Shown in pieces: positions 39,220 to 48,628 of a stretch of 64,000 bases of DNA. The stretch's first letter is position 1, and each line of letters opens with the position of its first letter. The position numbers and the translations under genes were made by a program. Under the pieces are notes generated by a model. That model saw only the letters and a list, made by a program, of their open reading frames with translations. It did no database searches and was not told the DNA's origin. This stretch comes from Methylococcales bacterium (GTDB lineage: Bacteria > Pseudomonadota > Gammaproteobacteria > Methylococcales > Methylomonadaceae): contig JAUZSN010000002.1 in NCBI GenBank assembly GCA_030949405.1, positions 1,550,001 through 1,614,000 of the forward strand. Reading direction: 5' to 3'.

Positions 39220-40440
39220 ATGCTAAAACGTAAACCCCAAAAATATATTTTACCGCTGACTGTCCTTGGTTTTAGCCTAATGCTACCCGCCTGTGCATCC
39301 TTGAGTAATTTATCCGATGCCGTTCAAAGTTTGGGCAGTTCTATTCTAGGGAACAATAGCGAGTCCGAACCCCCCGCCCCGCTGACTGAATATGATATAG
39401 AAGTAGAACTCGATGTTATCTGGAAAGAATCTATCGGTGTAGGTAAAGATAAAAAATACCTAAAATTAAACATTGCGCTGAGTTCAGATAATATTTTTGT
39501 CGCTGATCGAGAGGGGTTAGTTCAAGCCCGATCGGCCTCTAATGGGGATCTGCTTTGGGAATCCACAACAAGCTATTCGTTTTCAGCAGGCCCTGGTTTA
39601 GGTATTGATAACTTAATTTTAGGAACCAGTAATGCAGAAGTCGTTGCGTTTAATCGTAGTTCAGGGGAAGAACTATGGAAAACGACGGTTTCAAGTGAAG
39701 TCCTTGCCGTTCCTGTTATTAGCAAAGGGGTTGTTATTATTCGTACAACCGATGGGCGTATTATTGCCTTAAATGAAACCGATGGGCTTCAACTTTGGTC
39801 GTTTGAAAAAAATGTTCCTGCCTTAACCATACGCGGTACAGGCAAGCCCCTTGTTCTTGATAACCAAGTGATTGCAGGTTATGCCAATGGCAAATTATTA
39901 TCACTTGATTTAAAAACAGGTAAAAATAACTGGGAAACGACTCTGGCTATTCCGAGTGGCCGTTCCGAAGTTGAACGTTTAGTTGATTTAGATTCAGACC
40001 CTGTTGAAAGTGATGGCGTGGTTTATATTTCCAGTTATAACGGGGGAACAACGGCGGTTTCTATTGATAATGGCAACCCCTTATGGCGTAATGAAGACTT
40101 ATCCGCGTATACGGGTTTAACCATTAGTCGCCGTTATATTTTTTTAAGTGATGCCAAAAGTGATGTTTGGGAATTAGAAAAACGTAATGGGGGGACCTTA
40201 TGGAAACAAGAAGCCTTACATTATCGTTCATTAACCTCCCCCATAGCGTACGATAATTATGTGGTGGTGGGTGATTATGATGGTTATGTACATTGGCTTT
40301 CACGTACGGATGGTCGATTACTTAATCGGATAAAAATTGCCGATGCCGCGATTGATTCAAATCCTGTTGTCGTTAATGACATCATTTATATTTATGCAAA
40401 AGATGGCACTTTAGCCGCCTTAAGAGCGAGATTATTTTAA
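39220..40440 (+). CDS. bamB: Outer membrane assembly lipoprotein BamB
   Basis: PQQ-like beta-propeller lipoprotein of the BAM complex, which inserts beta-barrel proteins into the outer membrane. The signal peptide ends at a lipobox with C25 (MLPAC). Repeats with G..LW motifs ([40 protein letters not shown]) mark the propeller blades. The 406 residues are close to the usual length. It is two bases from der. Confidence 0.96.
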   Translation: MLKRKPQKYILPLTVLGFSLMLPACASLSNLSDAVQSLGSSILGNNSESEPPAPLTEYDIEVELDVIWKESIGVGKDKKYLKLNIALSSDNIFVADREGLVQARSASNGDLLWESTTSYSFSAGPGLGIDNLILGTSNAEVVAFNRSSGEELWKTTVSSEVLAVPVISKGVVIIRTTDGRIIALNETDGLQLWSFEKNVPALTIRGTGKPLVLDNQVIAGYANGKLLSLDLKTGKNNWETTLAIPSGRSEVERLVDLDSDPVESDGVVYISSYNGGTTAVSIDNGNPLWRNEDLSAYTGLTISRRYIFLSDAKSDVWELEKRNGGTLWKQEALHYRSLTSPIAYDNYVVVGDYDGYVHWLSRTDGRLLNRIKIADAAIDSNPVVVNDIIYIYAKDGTLAALRARLF

Positions 40441-40442
40441 AA

Positions 40443-41846
40443 ATGCTACCTGTTATTGCCCTAATTGGGCGACCTAATGTGGGTAAATCCACCTTATTTA
40501 ATTATTTGACCCGAAGCCGAGAAGCCCTCGTTGCTGATTTCCCTGGTTTAACTCGTGATCGCCAATATGGACGGGTTAAACGAGGTGAGCGCGATTGTTT
40601 AGTCGTTGATACAGGCGGCATTATGGATGATGCGGAAGGCGTTGATGATTTTGCTAAAAAACAAGTTCAAATTGCCTTAGAAGAAGCGGATATTGTTTTT
40701 TTTATTGTTGATGCACGGGAAGGACTCAATGCGTCGGATGAGCAAGTGGCGAGTGAATTACGAAAGCTAAATAAGCCCGTTATTCTAGTGACCAATAAAG
40801 TGGATGGTATTAATGCCGAACTCGCGACCGCCGAGTTTCATTCATTAGCCTTGGGTGAACCCGTTAGAATTGCGGCGACACACGGGCGTGGCGTTCATGA
40901 GCTTTTAAACCATATTGACACGCTTTTACCCGAAGTCGAGGAAGAAATTGATGAAGCCGATAAGGGAATTGGTATTGCCATTGTTGGTCGTCCTAATGTC
41001 GGTAAATCAACCTTAGTGAATCGTTTGTTGGGTGAAGAGCGGGTGGTTGTTTTTGATCAACCGGGAACAACTCGGGATAGTATTTTTATTCCCTTTGAAC
41101 GCAATGATACGCTATTCACCTTAATTGATACGGCGGGAATGCGTCGCCGTGCAAAAATATCATTAGCCATTGAAAAGTTCAGTATTATTAAATCGTTACA
41201 AGCGATTGAAAAAGCCAATGTGGTCATTTATTTGATTGATGCGAGTGAAGGTATTACCGATCAAGACTGTCATTTATTAGGACTGGTTATTGAAGCAGGA
41301 CGGGCTTTAATTCTAGGTTTAAATAAATGGGATGGTTTAAGTCATGACCAAAAAGAGCTGATTAATCGGCAAATAGACGTTAAATTACCCTTTTTAGATT
41401 TTGCAGAGAAACATCCTATTTCTGCTTTACATGGCAGTGGGGTGGGAAAATTATTTGATGTCGTACATACGCTTTATGATGCGACGATGATTAATATGTC
41501 CACGCCAGCATTAACGCAAATTTTAAAAGAAGCGACGATGGCGCATCAACCGCCTTTAGTACAAGGACGGCGTATTAAATTAAAATATGCACATCAAGGA
41601 GGACGAAATCCGCCTGTAATTATTATTCACGGAGCGCAAACGGATGCGTTACCTGATGCCTATAAGCGTTATTTAATTAATTTTTACCGAGATAAATTAA
41701 ACTTAAAAGGAACGCCTATTCGGCTTAAGTTTAAATCACCTGATAATCCGTATAAAGAAGTTAAAAAGAAACCGACTGAGAAGCACCAGAAGAAAGTTGA
41801 GCGATTAGCCCGAATTAACTCGCGTAATAGGGTAAAGAAAAACTAA
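40443..41846 (+). CDS. der: Ribosome-assembly GTPase Der (EngA)
   Basis: Tandem-GTPase protein needed for 50S subunit assembly. There are two P-loops ([14 protein letters not shown] near residue 8 and [14 protein letters not shown] near 180), two DTGG/DTAG switch regions and a C-terminal KH-like domain rich in basic residues. 467 residues. It is the last core gene before the accessory island. Confidence 0.98.
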   Translation: MLPVIALIGRPNVGKSTLFNYLTRSREALVADFPGLTRDRQYGRVKRGERDCLVVDTGGIMDDAEGVDDFAKKQVQIALEEADIVFFIVDAREGLNASDEQVASELRKLNKPVILVTNKVDGINAELATAEFHSLALGEPVRIAATHGRGVHELLNHIDTLLPEVEEEIDEADKGIGIAIVGRPNVGKSTLVNRLLGEERVVVFDQPGTTRDSIFIPFERNDTLFTLIDTAGMRRRAKISLAIEKFSIIKSLQAIEKANVVIYLIDASEGITDQDCHLLGLVIEAGRALILGLNKWDGLSHDQKELINRQIDVKLPFLDFAEKHPISALHGSGVGKLFDVVHTLYDATMINMSTPALTQILKEATMAHQPPLVQGRRIKLKYAHQGGRNPPVIIIHGAQTDALPDAYKRYLINFYRDKLNLKGTPIRLKFKSPDNPYKEVKKKPTEKHQKKVERLARINSRNRVKKN

Positions 41847-42157
41847 TTTTATAGGATGAATTGTTGCCCCGCTGAATCTAATTATTTTAATAATAAATAG
41901 GGTGTCTGTAGATTATAAAATACAGGCGGGGTAGTAAATTATAAGTACCTAAGTAAAAATTATCGTATATTTTTTACCAAAGCTATTTAGTATTTTCAGT
42001 ACGGACTCTTTCAGGTTTGAATAGCTGATATATAATTTGGTGAGTGTAAACAGAGGGAGACCTGTTGGATGGAGAAAGAGAAAGTATAATTAACACCGAC
42101 CCCTTTATTTCGCTTTATTTGCTTTATTTGCCGACCCCTTTATTTGACCCCTTTATT
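41847..42157. other. Gap at the left edge of the accessory island
   Basis: No gene was seen. There is a distant CCCCGC/GCGGGG pair (about 41868 and 41926) around an A/T-rich stretch, and a cluster of short direct repeats at the right end (42098-42158). Confidence 0.5.
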
Positions 42158-42158
42158 T
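42098..42158 (+). repeat. Three direct copies of GACCCCTTTATTT
   Basis: The 13-base unit occurs at 42098-42110, 42133-42145 and 42146-42158, the last two in tandem. Between them are two shorter GCTTTATTT units. Such clusters often lie at the ends of IS200-like or REP-associated transposon relics. The last copy touches the stop of the neighbouring pseudogene. Confidence 0.6.
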
Positions 42159-42587
42159 TACAGACTACGTTTTAACTTTGTTCCTTCTGGTAAAGCTAAA
42201 CGTACTGATAGATTTTGTGTTTGCTCTTCGGTTGGAGTGACAATCTCATCAACGGTATAAGTTCCTATTGTGATTGTTTTGTTATTTGATATAGTTTGTA
42301 GATAAGATGTCTCAACCGTAGAATTACCCGCAACCCTATATTTATAACGAAGCACACGATTAATTTCTCCAGTCGCAACCACTACCCCCATTAACCTTAA
42401 CAATCCCCTTAAAACTCACTTTAGGCTTAACCACCACATTAATAGATTCCCCTACCGCCTTTGTCCGCACATCTTAAGTAGCAACCCCCGTAGGCGAAAG
42501 CGTTATAATCGTAATCGTTTCTGCAAACACCGCGCTTGAGAAAAAATACAGGAATAGCCAAACCACACTAAAATTTCTTATTTTCAT
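42158..42587 (-). pseudogene. Disrupted secreted protein gene
   Basis: An ATG at 42587 opens a good signal peptide (MKIRNFSVVWLFLYFFSSAV, cleavage near VFA). The frame meets an in-frame TAA after 36 codons, continues past it (VVVKPKVSFKGIVKVNG) and then needs a frameshift near 42390. After that it continues as GVVVATGEINRVLRYKYRV down to the stop at 42158. The two lesions make it non-functional as one protein. The family is not recognised; it looks like a beta-rich surface protein. Confidence 0.65.
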
Positions 42588-42643
42588 AGCGTTACATCCT
42601 TAAAATATAAACAAACTAAAACTTTCATTCTTAATACTTTCGA

Positions 42644-43156
42644 TTAGTTATCAAACCATTCAGCGTTTAACTGTTCAATAACATCATCTAATAATTTTGG
42701 GCTAACATGTAACGATGATTTTTCAGGAATAGCCACCAATAAATCCAATATCTCAGCAACAGAACGCAAATTATGCCGCACAGCACGAATTAACAACCCT
42801 AACGTTCCACGCGCTTTAATGTTCAAATTTTTAGCGGCTAACCGTGCCGCCGTATCATCTGTCAAAAAAGTATTGATATTTTTAGTCAAACAAAAACTCA
42901 AAGCCTCACGCTCACCATGATGCAAAGTAAACAGGGTCGCAATTGCATTCACTTTAGCCAAATAAGGGGTTGCGGGAACATGAACTAATGTAACAACCTG
43001 ATTTTGTAAAGCCTGAGGTCGATGATATAAAACTTCCGTCCAAACTGCATCAGGGACAAAAATCGTTGTATAGTCACTTAAAACATCTAACGCATCTAGT
43101 TCATCCAAATGAATTAACACACCCGCATCAGCAACAACCAAAGATTGCTTAGTCAT
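42644..43156 (-). CDS. PIN-like toxin (DUF3368 type)
   Basis: A 170-residue PIN-fold protein. The first acidic residue is D10 in VVADAGVLIHL, HHGEREALSFCL holds a conserved Glu, and FLTDDTAARLAA gives the C-terminal Asp pair. DUF3368 proteins are predicted VapC-like RNase toxins. I choose ATG 43156 (MTKQSLVVADAG), which overlaps the end of the antitoxin gene by eight bases; the longer frame from 43180 is unlikely. Forms an operon with the upstream 66-residue gene. Confidence 0.85.
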   Translation of the reverse strand: MTKQSLVVADAGVLIHLDELDALDVLSDYTTIFVPDAVWTEVLYHRPQALQNQVVTLVHVPATPYLAKVNAIATLFTLHHGEREALSFCLTKNINTFLTDDTAARLAAKNLNIKARGTLGLLIRAVRHNLRSVAEILDLLVAIPEKSSLHVSPKLLDDVIEQLNAEWFDN

Positions 43157-43349
43157 CACCACGCAAACCCCATTCAACATCCTCTTGAATAAAAGCCTCA
43201 GTCAATACCTCCTGATGCGACTCTAAATAACGCCGCAAAGATTCATTAATAATTTCTTGTAAACTACCCGCCCATCCCCGCTGTATTAACATTTGTGCTT
43301 GCTCAGATAATTGCTTTGGAATTTCTGCTTGAATTACGTTATTCATCAT
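43149..43349 (-). CDS. Ribbon-helix-helix antitoxin-like protein
   Basis: A 66-residue protein with an N-terminal beta strand (VIQAEIPKQL), two helices (SEQAQMLIQR, SLQEIINESLRRYL) and an acidic tail. This fits RHH-type antitoxins of PIN toxins: DNA-binding autorepressor N-terminally and toxin-binding C-terminally. It overlaps the toxin gene by eight bases. It should neutralise the DUF3368 protein. Confidence 0.8.
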   Translation of the reverse strand: MMNNVIQAEIPKQLSEQAQMLIQRGWAGSLQEIINESLRRYLESHQEVLTEAFIQEDVEWGLRGDD

Positions 43350-43380
43350 TTTTACCTAATTTGACTCAATTTAATCTCTG

Positions 43381-44853
43381 CTAAACAATCGAAAAATCAA
43401 CCGTAGAAAAATCACTCACACCCGCCAATGTTAAAGCAACATCAGGCTCAGAAACTACCGTGTTATTATTAAGCACAATCGCCTTCTCAAAAATAATTCG
43501 CGTATCTGTAGCCGATTCAATACTGGCACTCTGCCTAAAAGATTCAGTCGTGATCGTTTTACCCCTGACATCATCAAAAACCAGCTTATCTTCACCCACT
43601 TTAAACCCTTGCAACGTAACATCAACTACTTCACTACTTTCAACAATAAAAAGACTACTGTCTATATCATAAATAAAAAAATCAGCAATCCCTTCTGTAC
43701 CTTGTTGAGGAAGAGAATTATTCGCCGATAAATGAATCATCCCTAAAGCAGAATCTAAAGCAGCTTTTGCAACCACAACGGTCGATTCATCCGCAGTCAG
43801 GGTAGCTAACGCCGTCTTTGCTAAAGTAACATCATTCGATTGCAAAGGATCAACAAAATACATAGAAACCTCGGTTTTATTCGCAATCAATGCCGCATCT
43901 TTTAAACCTTGTGGCTCAGTGTTTGCTTTCGCCCCTTCAATCATCCGAATAATCGCCTCATCTTTAGTCATTCCCCCTTGATCTAATTGATTGACCCAAA
44001 AATCTCGACCACTGACATCAGGCGCGCGCCCTAAAAGATTGGTATAAATAGCGGTAATAAAATCATTGGATGACAAAGCCGATGGATACAACGCTTGATA
44101 TTCTGCCGCCGTTGAAATATCGTTAGAAACCGCCGTTAAAGCAAATTGATCTTTAAGGGCATCTGATAAAGAATCAGCCGCACTTAAACGATAAGTTTCA
44201 AAGGATTTCTCCCAAAATTCCACCCCACCTGCATCAGCCGCCCGATTAAAATAAGCAGAATATAATTCAACAATTTGTTTAAAAGAAACCCCTAAAGCGA
44301 TATTTAAGACAGATTTCGTACTTTCAACACTCGCAATATCAGCCGTAATATTAGAAAATGCACTTGCCGATAATTTGCCATCATTTGATTTTAAATAATC
44401 CACAAAATAAACTGAAATAGCGGTTTTATTGGCAATCAATGCGGCATCTTTTAAACCTTGAGGTTCAGTGTTTGCTTTCGCCCCCTCAATAATTCGAATA
44501 ATGGCCTCTCCTGAAGTCATTTTTCCTTCATTCAAATTATTAACCCAAAAATCCTTCCCGCCAGCATCGGGTAAACGCCCTAAAAGATTGGTGTAAATTT
44601 TAGTGATAAAATCACTATTTTCCAAAGTTGAGGGATACAATTGTTGATATTCCGTTGCAGTTGAAATATCGGCTAACACTTCTATGAAAGCATACAGCTC
44701 TGGAGAGGGGGCTAATAATGTGGTCGGCGCATTAGCCATATAAGTTTCAAATGAATTGATCCAAAAATTTGCACCTCCCGCATCAGCGGCACGGTTAAAA
44801 TAGGCAGAATACAGCTCAATAATAGTTTCTTTTTGTTCGGTGGTTATTGCCAT
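43381..44853 (-). CDS. DUF4214 repeat protein
   Basis: A 490-residue protein with no signal peptide. Residues about 5-190 and 195-370 are two near-identical units, each with two DUF4214 blocks (LYSAYFNRAADAGG, IYTNLLGRLPDAGG and WVNNLNEG motifs). The final 120 residues (FKVGEDKLVFDDVRG) look like the C-terminal part of exported type I secretion substrates. DUF4214 occurs in large exported or S-layer-like proteins. Function unknown; export by a type I system is inference. It is next to the TA module, 31 bases from the antitoxin start. Confidence 0.85.
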   Translation of the reverse strand: MAITTEQKETIIELYSAYFNRAADAGGANFWINSFETYMANAPTTLLAPSPELYAFIEVLADISTATEYQQLYPSTLENSDFITKIYTNLLGRLPDAGGKDFWVNNLNEGKMTSGEAIIRIIEGAKANTEPQGLKDAALIANKTAISVYFVDYLKSNDGKLSASAFSNITADIASVESTKSVLNIALGVSFKQIVELYSAYFNRAADAGGVEFWEKSFETYRLSAADSLSDALKDQFALTAVSNDISTAAEYQALYPSALSSNDFITAIYTNLLGRAPDVSGRDFWVNQLDQGGMTKDEAIIRMIEGAKANTEPQGLKDAALIANKTEVSMYFVDPLQSNDVTLAKTALATLTADESTVVVAKAALDSALGMIHLSANNSLPQQGTEGIADFFIYDIDSSLFIVESSEVVDVTLQGFKVGEDKLVFDDVRGKTITTESFRQSASIESATDTRIIFEKAIVLNNNTVVSEPDVALTLAGVSDFSTVDFSIV

Positions 44854-45001
44854 GTTAATTCCTTAAAATAATTCAAAAAATTTAAAGCCTATAATTTTAC
44901 AGTCGATTTTTAAATTTGTCTTTCATGATTATAAGCTAACTAAATATTATACTACAATCAATTCTTAGTTGTTATTTCCAAAATAGGAGGGAAATAGGGG
45001 G

Positions 45002-45242
45002 CTGACCTAGCCTGTTGAAATAAAAATTTAACCTTTATAATTCAAATACTTATAGTTTTACAGGGGTAAAAAACTAACACCTAAACCTGCTTTTATTTTT
45101 CTAACAAACCAACAATCAATAACTTAGGTAAAAATAGCAAAATTGAACGCGTTATAATTCTCCGTCTTATCGTAATTTTTTTCTCAGCTTATAGATTTAA
45201 AATCTTAGTTTTTATTATCAGTGTTTCAACAGCCTAGGTCAG
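45002..45242. mobile_element. Possible MITE-like element with 19-base inverted ends
   Basis: CTGACCTAGCCTGTTGAAA at 45002-45020 and TTTCAACAGCCTAGGTCAG at 45224-45242 are reverse complements with one difference. The 203 bases between them carry no gene. This is the form of a miniature inverted-repeat element, but no target duplication was established. Confidence 0.45.
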
Positions 45243-45311
45243 GTCTTTTATCTTGCACTCTTAAAATTTTGGTTCTATCGTAAATCGAGCGATTGCAAAA
45301 TGCAAGACCTG
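45240..45311. repeat. Imperfect inverted repeat CAGGTCTT...AAGACCTG
   Basis: CAGGTCTT at 45240-45247 pairs with AAGACCTG at 45304-45311, and TCTTGCA/TGCAAGA pair inside it. It overlaps the right end of the previous element. Such AGGTCTTGCA palindromes are seen near REP-associated tyrosine transposases, though none is encoded here. Confidence 0.45.
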
Positions 45312-45495
45312 CCCCCGATACTCTGTTTTGAAAATGGAAAGCTTGGGATAGCAAAAAAATTAATTAATGGCGTTGGGTTTGGCTTTAGCTCAAGTTAGTA
45401 TGTTGTCTTAAGACCGTCTGCAAAACTAAATTCAGAATATTTATTTTATTTTTATCACAAAATAGTTTTAGAGACTCTTTAGATTTTGGAAAACT

Positions 45496-46040
45496 GTGGC
45501 TCCAAATTCAAATTGGCGAAGGGATTGTAAATTAGAACCCGATAGTAATATGCACTTACCCCGTCAACTATTCTTGAAATTGATTGTGGTACAGGTTCTA
45601 ATTTGCTTAGGCTGAGTAAATTTTTTCCTCAGGCTAAGTTAACTGGTATCGACTTATCAACTGATATGTTGGATGTCGCTAAGAAAAAACTAGGTCACAA
45701 TAAAAATGTCACTTTAATCAATGAAATGTTTGATCACAACAGTGTTCTACCAAAATTTGATTTGATTTTATGTTCTTATATGACATCCACTGTCCCTGAG
45801 TTAACCAAAATGCTGGAACTCACGGCGGCAACGCTTAATGAAAATGGCTACTTTGCTTGCGTTGATTTTCATAGCTCGAACCATGAATCGTTCAAACGCT
45901 GGATATCACATAGTATTCCGATACGAACTGATTTCCCCGTTGAAAAGTTAGACGCTTTATTTGACAAAAAAATATTACATCCTAAAAAAGCTTATTTAGG
46001 GGTATGGAATTACTTTATATACATCGGACAAAAACGGTGA
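45496..46040 (+). pseudogene. Class I SAM methyltransferase, frame-disrupted
   Basis: Reading from 45549 gives TILEIDCGTGSNLLRLSKFF (motif I, with Asp where Gly is usual), then LTGIDLSTDML and FDLILCSYM, to a stop at 46038. No start codon exists before motif I in this frame. A neighbouring frame supplies a plausible N-terminus (NWRRDCKLEPDSN from GTG 45496). The change of frame lies near 45545. Small-molecule methyltransferase of unknown substrate. It overlaps the next gene by four bases (GTGA), as in an operon. Confidence 0.65.
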
Positions 46041-46886
46041 AGGTATTGTGTACCTCAGATTGGCACATGGGGATTTATAAGGATCCATGTGATGCTTTAA
46101 AATTATCAAATAGTCAGCTTACTGATATGCTTGACCAGTGGGAGAGTGAGAACGATTTAATCTTATTAAATGGTGATATTTTTGAAGTCTTAAAAAGTGC
46201 ACGAATAAAGTTTTCTCACTATGATCAAACGATGCGAGTGATAGAAAACCGTCAAAGATTCGTTGAGCGTATTATTTCTTCAAAAAAATATTTATGGGTA
46301 GTCGGTAATCATGACTATACCCTAGAAAAAATTTTAGATTTACCCGTTAAAATAAAAGTTGAACTTGATCATGGTTTCACGCTATTAGCTGAACATGGTC
46401 ACCTATTAAGAGTCCCCCAAAGAACACTATTCTTCCTATGCTTGGCATTTTCACCTAATGTACTGCATGAGCTGGTGGATTGATAAACTCGGCATGACGT
46501 TATCAGGGCGTGATTTTTGTCTTGATAGCATCATTGCTCAGAAATTTGAAAATTGGTCTAACAAAACTAGCTCTGAACATTGGAATGATCGACTTAAAAA
46601 TAATATCATCAAGTTAGCATTTTTTTACGCCAGTTTAAATTCTGACAGTGATTATGCCTCCCTTAATGAATTATTTCTGCAACATGCTCAAAAGCAATTT
46701 AGTAAAAGCAAGACCTTCGTTACCTTTGGGCATAGTCATAGTCATAGTCATAGTCATAAAATAGAGTATTTTTCTAATGATAATATTTACGTTAATACGG
46801 GCAGTTTTTGCGCACAAAACCAATATAGCTTTAGGATATTTTCAACCGATAGAGCCAAGGTAGAAGTACTCTCTTCTGATATTTGA
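46037..46886 (+). pseudogene. Calcineurin-like metallophosphoesterase, frameshifted
   Basis: From GTG 46037 the frame gives SDWHMG, LLNGDIFE, VVGNHDYT and AEHGH, the metal-binding motifs of calcineurin-like phosphoesterases (D-x-H, GD-x-x-E, GNHD). It then stops at 46483. A second frame, opening before 46458, continues with WWIDKLGM and TFGHSHSHSH to 46886. The frameshift must lie near 46420-46450. The relatives include UDP-diacylglucosamine hydrolases and other envelope phosphatases. The final GHSH motif is stretched by a hexanucleotide repeat. Confidence 0.75.
46731..46757 (+). repeat. CATAGT hexanucleotide microsatellite
   Basis: Four perfect CATAGT units followed by CAT encode alternating His-Ser in the phosphoesterase GHSH motif. 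Gain or loss of units keeps the frame, so the metal-binding loop could vary in length. Confidence 0.8.
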
Positions 46887-47192
46887 TAGAGCAAAAAATG
46901 AAGGGTGATGGAAATTAATAGAATAACGAGAGTCAGAATAAGACAGATGAGTTTAAATTTAGTCTGACTCCAGTTATTTATTAGGGACAACATACCTCGA
47001 CTTATTTATTTCGATATTTTCACAAAAAAATCAGACGAACCCAAAGAGTATCTTAATTTTAAAATACCCTCTTCGGCTTACCTATAAATATCGAGTATTT
47101 ACAACCGTGAAAAAACTTGTTTTTTCACTTCCCTGCATAACATCCGTTATTAAGCCTATCAACTTAGCTTAATTGCCTTCATTACGAATACT
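46887..47192. other. 306-base gap after the phosphoesterase
   Basis: A hydrophobic minus-strand frame (46787-46993) overlaps the phosphoesterase gene and is not convincing. The only clear structure is the hairpin at 47107-47128. Confidence 0.45.
47107..47128 (-). terminator. 9-bp hairpin between convergent genes
   Basis: GTGAAAAAA and TTTTTTCAC pair around the four-base loop CTTG. It lies 65 bases past the DUF3597 stop on the minus strand and about 220 bases past the phosphoesterase. The A/T arms mean it could act in either direction, but there is no T tract outside the stem. Confidence 0.45.
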
Positions 47193-47633
47193 TTAATCTA
47201 ATAACTCTTGTGGAATATTACCGCCGTTCTCTGCAAGTTTTTGTAATACTGTGCTATGCAACCACATATTCATTTGTGCAGAGTCCGCCATTTTTTCTTC
47301 AGGACAACTCAATTCCGCCGCCAGTTCTTTACGTGAGCCATAGCTGCTATCAAGCTTTAATAATTTTAATAAATCAACAATAGACACCTTCCAGTTAAGA
47401 TTTTCTTCATTAGCCGAGCCTAACTCTTCCAACTTACTAACAATATCAATAGAATTAGCCTCCACTTCGATTGCCTCTACAGTCATGGGTTCTTCTGTAT
47501 CTTGAATTTCTTCTTCAACTTCTTCAACTTCTTCAACGTTTTCTACTTCTTCTTCAACTGCTTCAACGCTTTCTCCTTCAACTGCTTCATCGCCCATGCC
47601 TAATGTGTCCATCATAGAATCAAACATACCCAT
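47193..47633 (-). CDS. DUF3597 family protein with an acidic N-terminal region
   Basis: A 146-residue protein. The C-terminal half is the DUF3597 domain (LNWKVSIVDLLKLLKLDSSY, MNMWLHSTVLQKLAENGG). DUF3597 is a small helical domain of unknown role, common in proteobacteria. Residues 15-60 are extremely acidic with Glu-Val repeats (VEEVEEVEEEIQDTEE), coded by a low-complexity TTCTTCAAC-type run. There is no signal peptide. The N-terminus MGMFDSMMDTLG resembles the family's usual small hydrophobic start. Confidence 0.88.
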   Translation of the reverse strand: MGMFDSMMDTLGMGDEAVEGESVEAVEEEVENVEEVEEVEEEIQDTEEPMTVEAIEVEANSIDIVSKLEELGSANEENLNWKVSIVDLLKLLKLDSSYGSRKELAAELSCPEEKMADSAQMNMWLHSTVLQKLAENGGNIPQELLD

Positions 47634-47975
47634 AATTATTCTCCAAGTAGATAACTAAAAAATCCGTAAAACATAAATTTAATACGGGAAACGGCATCAT
47701 ACCACTATCTTTTATTCTGGTACTTTAAGCTTTATCTGACGTTAAATAAAAACTAAGAAAACGGAGGGTAGAGTGAATGACAATTTAAGTTTACTCTCCA
47801 CCCTCAATATTTTTGTTTGCCAATATTTTCGTTCTTGTTATAAGTAGTTTGTAGATAAAATCCCTGATTTTTTTATGTTATTATTGCAAAAGAATCCAGT
47901 TATTTGTGAAAGTAGGTAAACTTTGACGATTAGTCCGTTTTTTTTCATCAATAATTTTATAAAGGTTTAAATCTC
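47634..47975. other. 342-base divergent gap
   Basis: No gene was seen. It must hold the promoters of the DUF3597 gene and of the DUF433 module. An imperfect GAGGGT...ACCCTC hairpin (about 47763-47807) with a short T-rich tail on the plus strand is the only structure noted. Confidence 0.45.
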
Positions 47976-48206
47976 ATGGATATTAATTATCAAAACATCA
48001 TTACAATAGACTCTGAAAAAAGAAGTGGCAAGCCTTGTATTCGTGGGTTAAGAATTACGGTTTATGATATTTTGGAATATTTTGCATCGGGGATGACTAT
48101 GGATGAGATTCTTGATGATTTTGATTATTTGACTAAGGAAGATATTCAAGCCTGTTTTGCTTATGCGGCGGATAGGGAGAAACATTTGATGGTTGTTAAT
48201 TCGTGA
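47976..48206 (+). CDS. DUF433 antitoxin
   Basis: A 76-residue protein with the DUF433 signature SGKPCIRGLRITVYDIL and a helix-turn-helix-like second half (MTMDEILDDFDYLTKEDIQA). These are antitoxins of DUF5615 toxins, similar to the VapB46/MbcA-like helix-turn-helix group. The stop overlaps the toxin start by four bases (GTGA). Confidence 0.92.
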   Translation: MDINYQNIITIDSEKRSGKPCIRGLRITVYDILEYFASGMTMDEILDDFDYLTKEDIQACFAYAADREKHLMVVNS

Positions 48207-48535
48207 AGTTGTTGTTTGATGAAAACCTATCTCCAAAGTTAGTGGCAGTATTGGAAGATGTGTTTCCTGAATCGGCTCATATTCACAGACTTGGTTTAGG
48301 TGGTGCTGGTGATGATGAGGTTTGGGCTTATGCTAAAGAAAATGGTTTTATCGTGGTCAGTAAGGATGCGGATTTTTATGATAAAAGTCTTTTGTTTGGA
48401 CATCCACCTAAAGTGATATGGATAAGGCGTGAGAATTGTTCAAATCGTTATATTCAGTTATTGCTTAGGAATAAGTTTAAGGCAATTAGTTGTTTGATCG
48501 CTAATGATGAGTTATCTTTTTTGCAGATAATTTAA
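48203..48535 (+). CDS. DUF5615 PIN-like toxin
   Basis: A 110-residue PIN-like protein. FDENLSPKLV at the start, DDEVWAYAKENGFIVVSKDADF in the middle and IWIRRENCS near strand 4 are the family hallmarks; the acidic residues D6, E7 and the D-x-D in SKDADF form the likely metal site. It uses a GTG start overlapping the antitoxin. Predicted RNase toxin. No extra gene follows; a strong hairpin lies 29 bases downstream. Confidence 0.9.
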   Translation: MKLLFDENLSPKLVAVLEDVFPESAHIHRLGLGGAGDDEVWAYAKENGFIVVSKDADFYDKSLLFGHPPKVIWIRRENCSNRYIQLLLRNKFKAISCLIANDELSFLQII

Positions 48536-48563
48536 GTTATAAAAACACGTCTTGGAAATCAAT

Positions 48564-48628
48564 ACCATCTCTCCAAATCTATCACAAGAGGTAAATTAAT
48601 TCACTTGTGATGGATTTGGAGAGATGGT
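48564..48628. repeat. 25-bp-arm hairpin between the DUF5615 gene and dsbA
   Basis: Arms 48564-48588 and 48604-48628 (starting ACCATCTCTCCAAATC and ending GATTTGGAGAGATGGT) pair with a single mismatch around a 15-base loop. It sits between convergent genes and is followed at once by a CTTAAGAC repeat copy. It may terminate transcription both ways, but its length and company suggest a mobile-element end. Confidence 0.65.

Larger units (their letters stand above)
44854..45495. other. 642-base gap with nested inverted repeats
   Basis: No coding frame is supported. An almost perfect 19-base inverted pair brackets about 200 bases (45002-45242), and a second imperfect pair overlaps its right end (45240-45311). 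The layout suggests one or two small non-autonomous elements. Confidence 0.5.

Noticed and set aside
46787-46993. Hydrophobic 68-codon minus-strand frame
   Set aside because: It lies largely antisense to the phosphoesterase coding end, and the GAGG before its ATG is only one base away.
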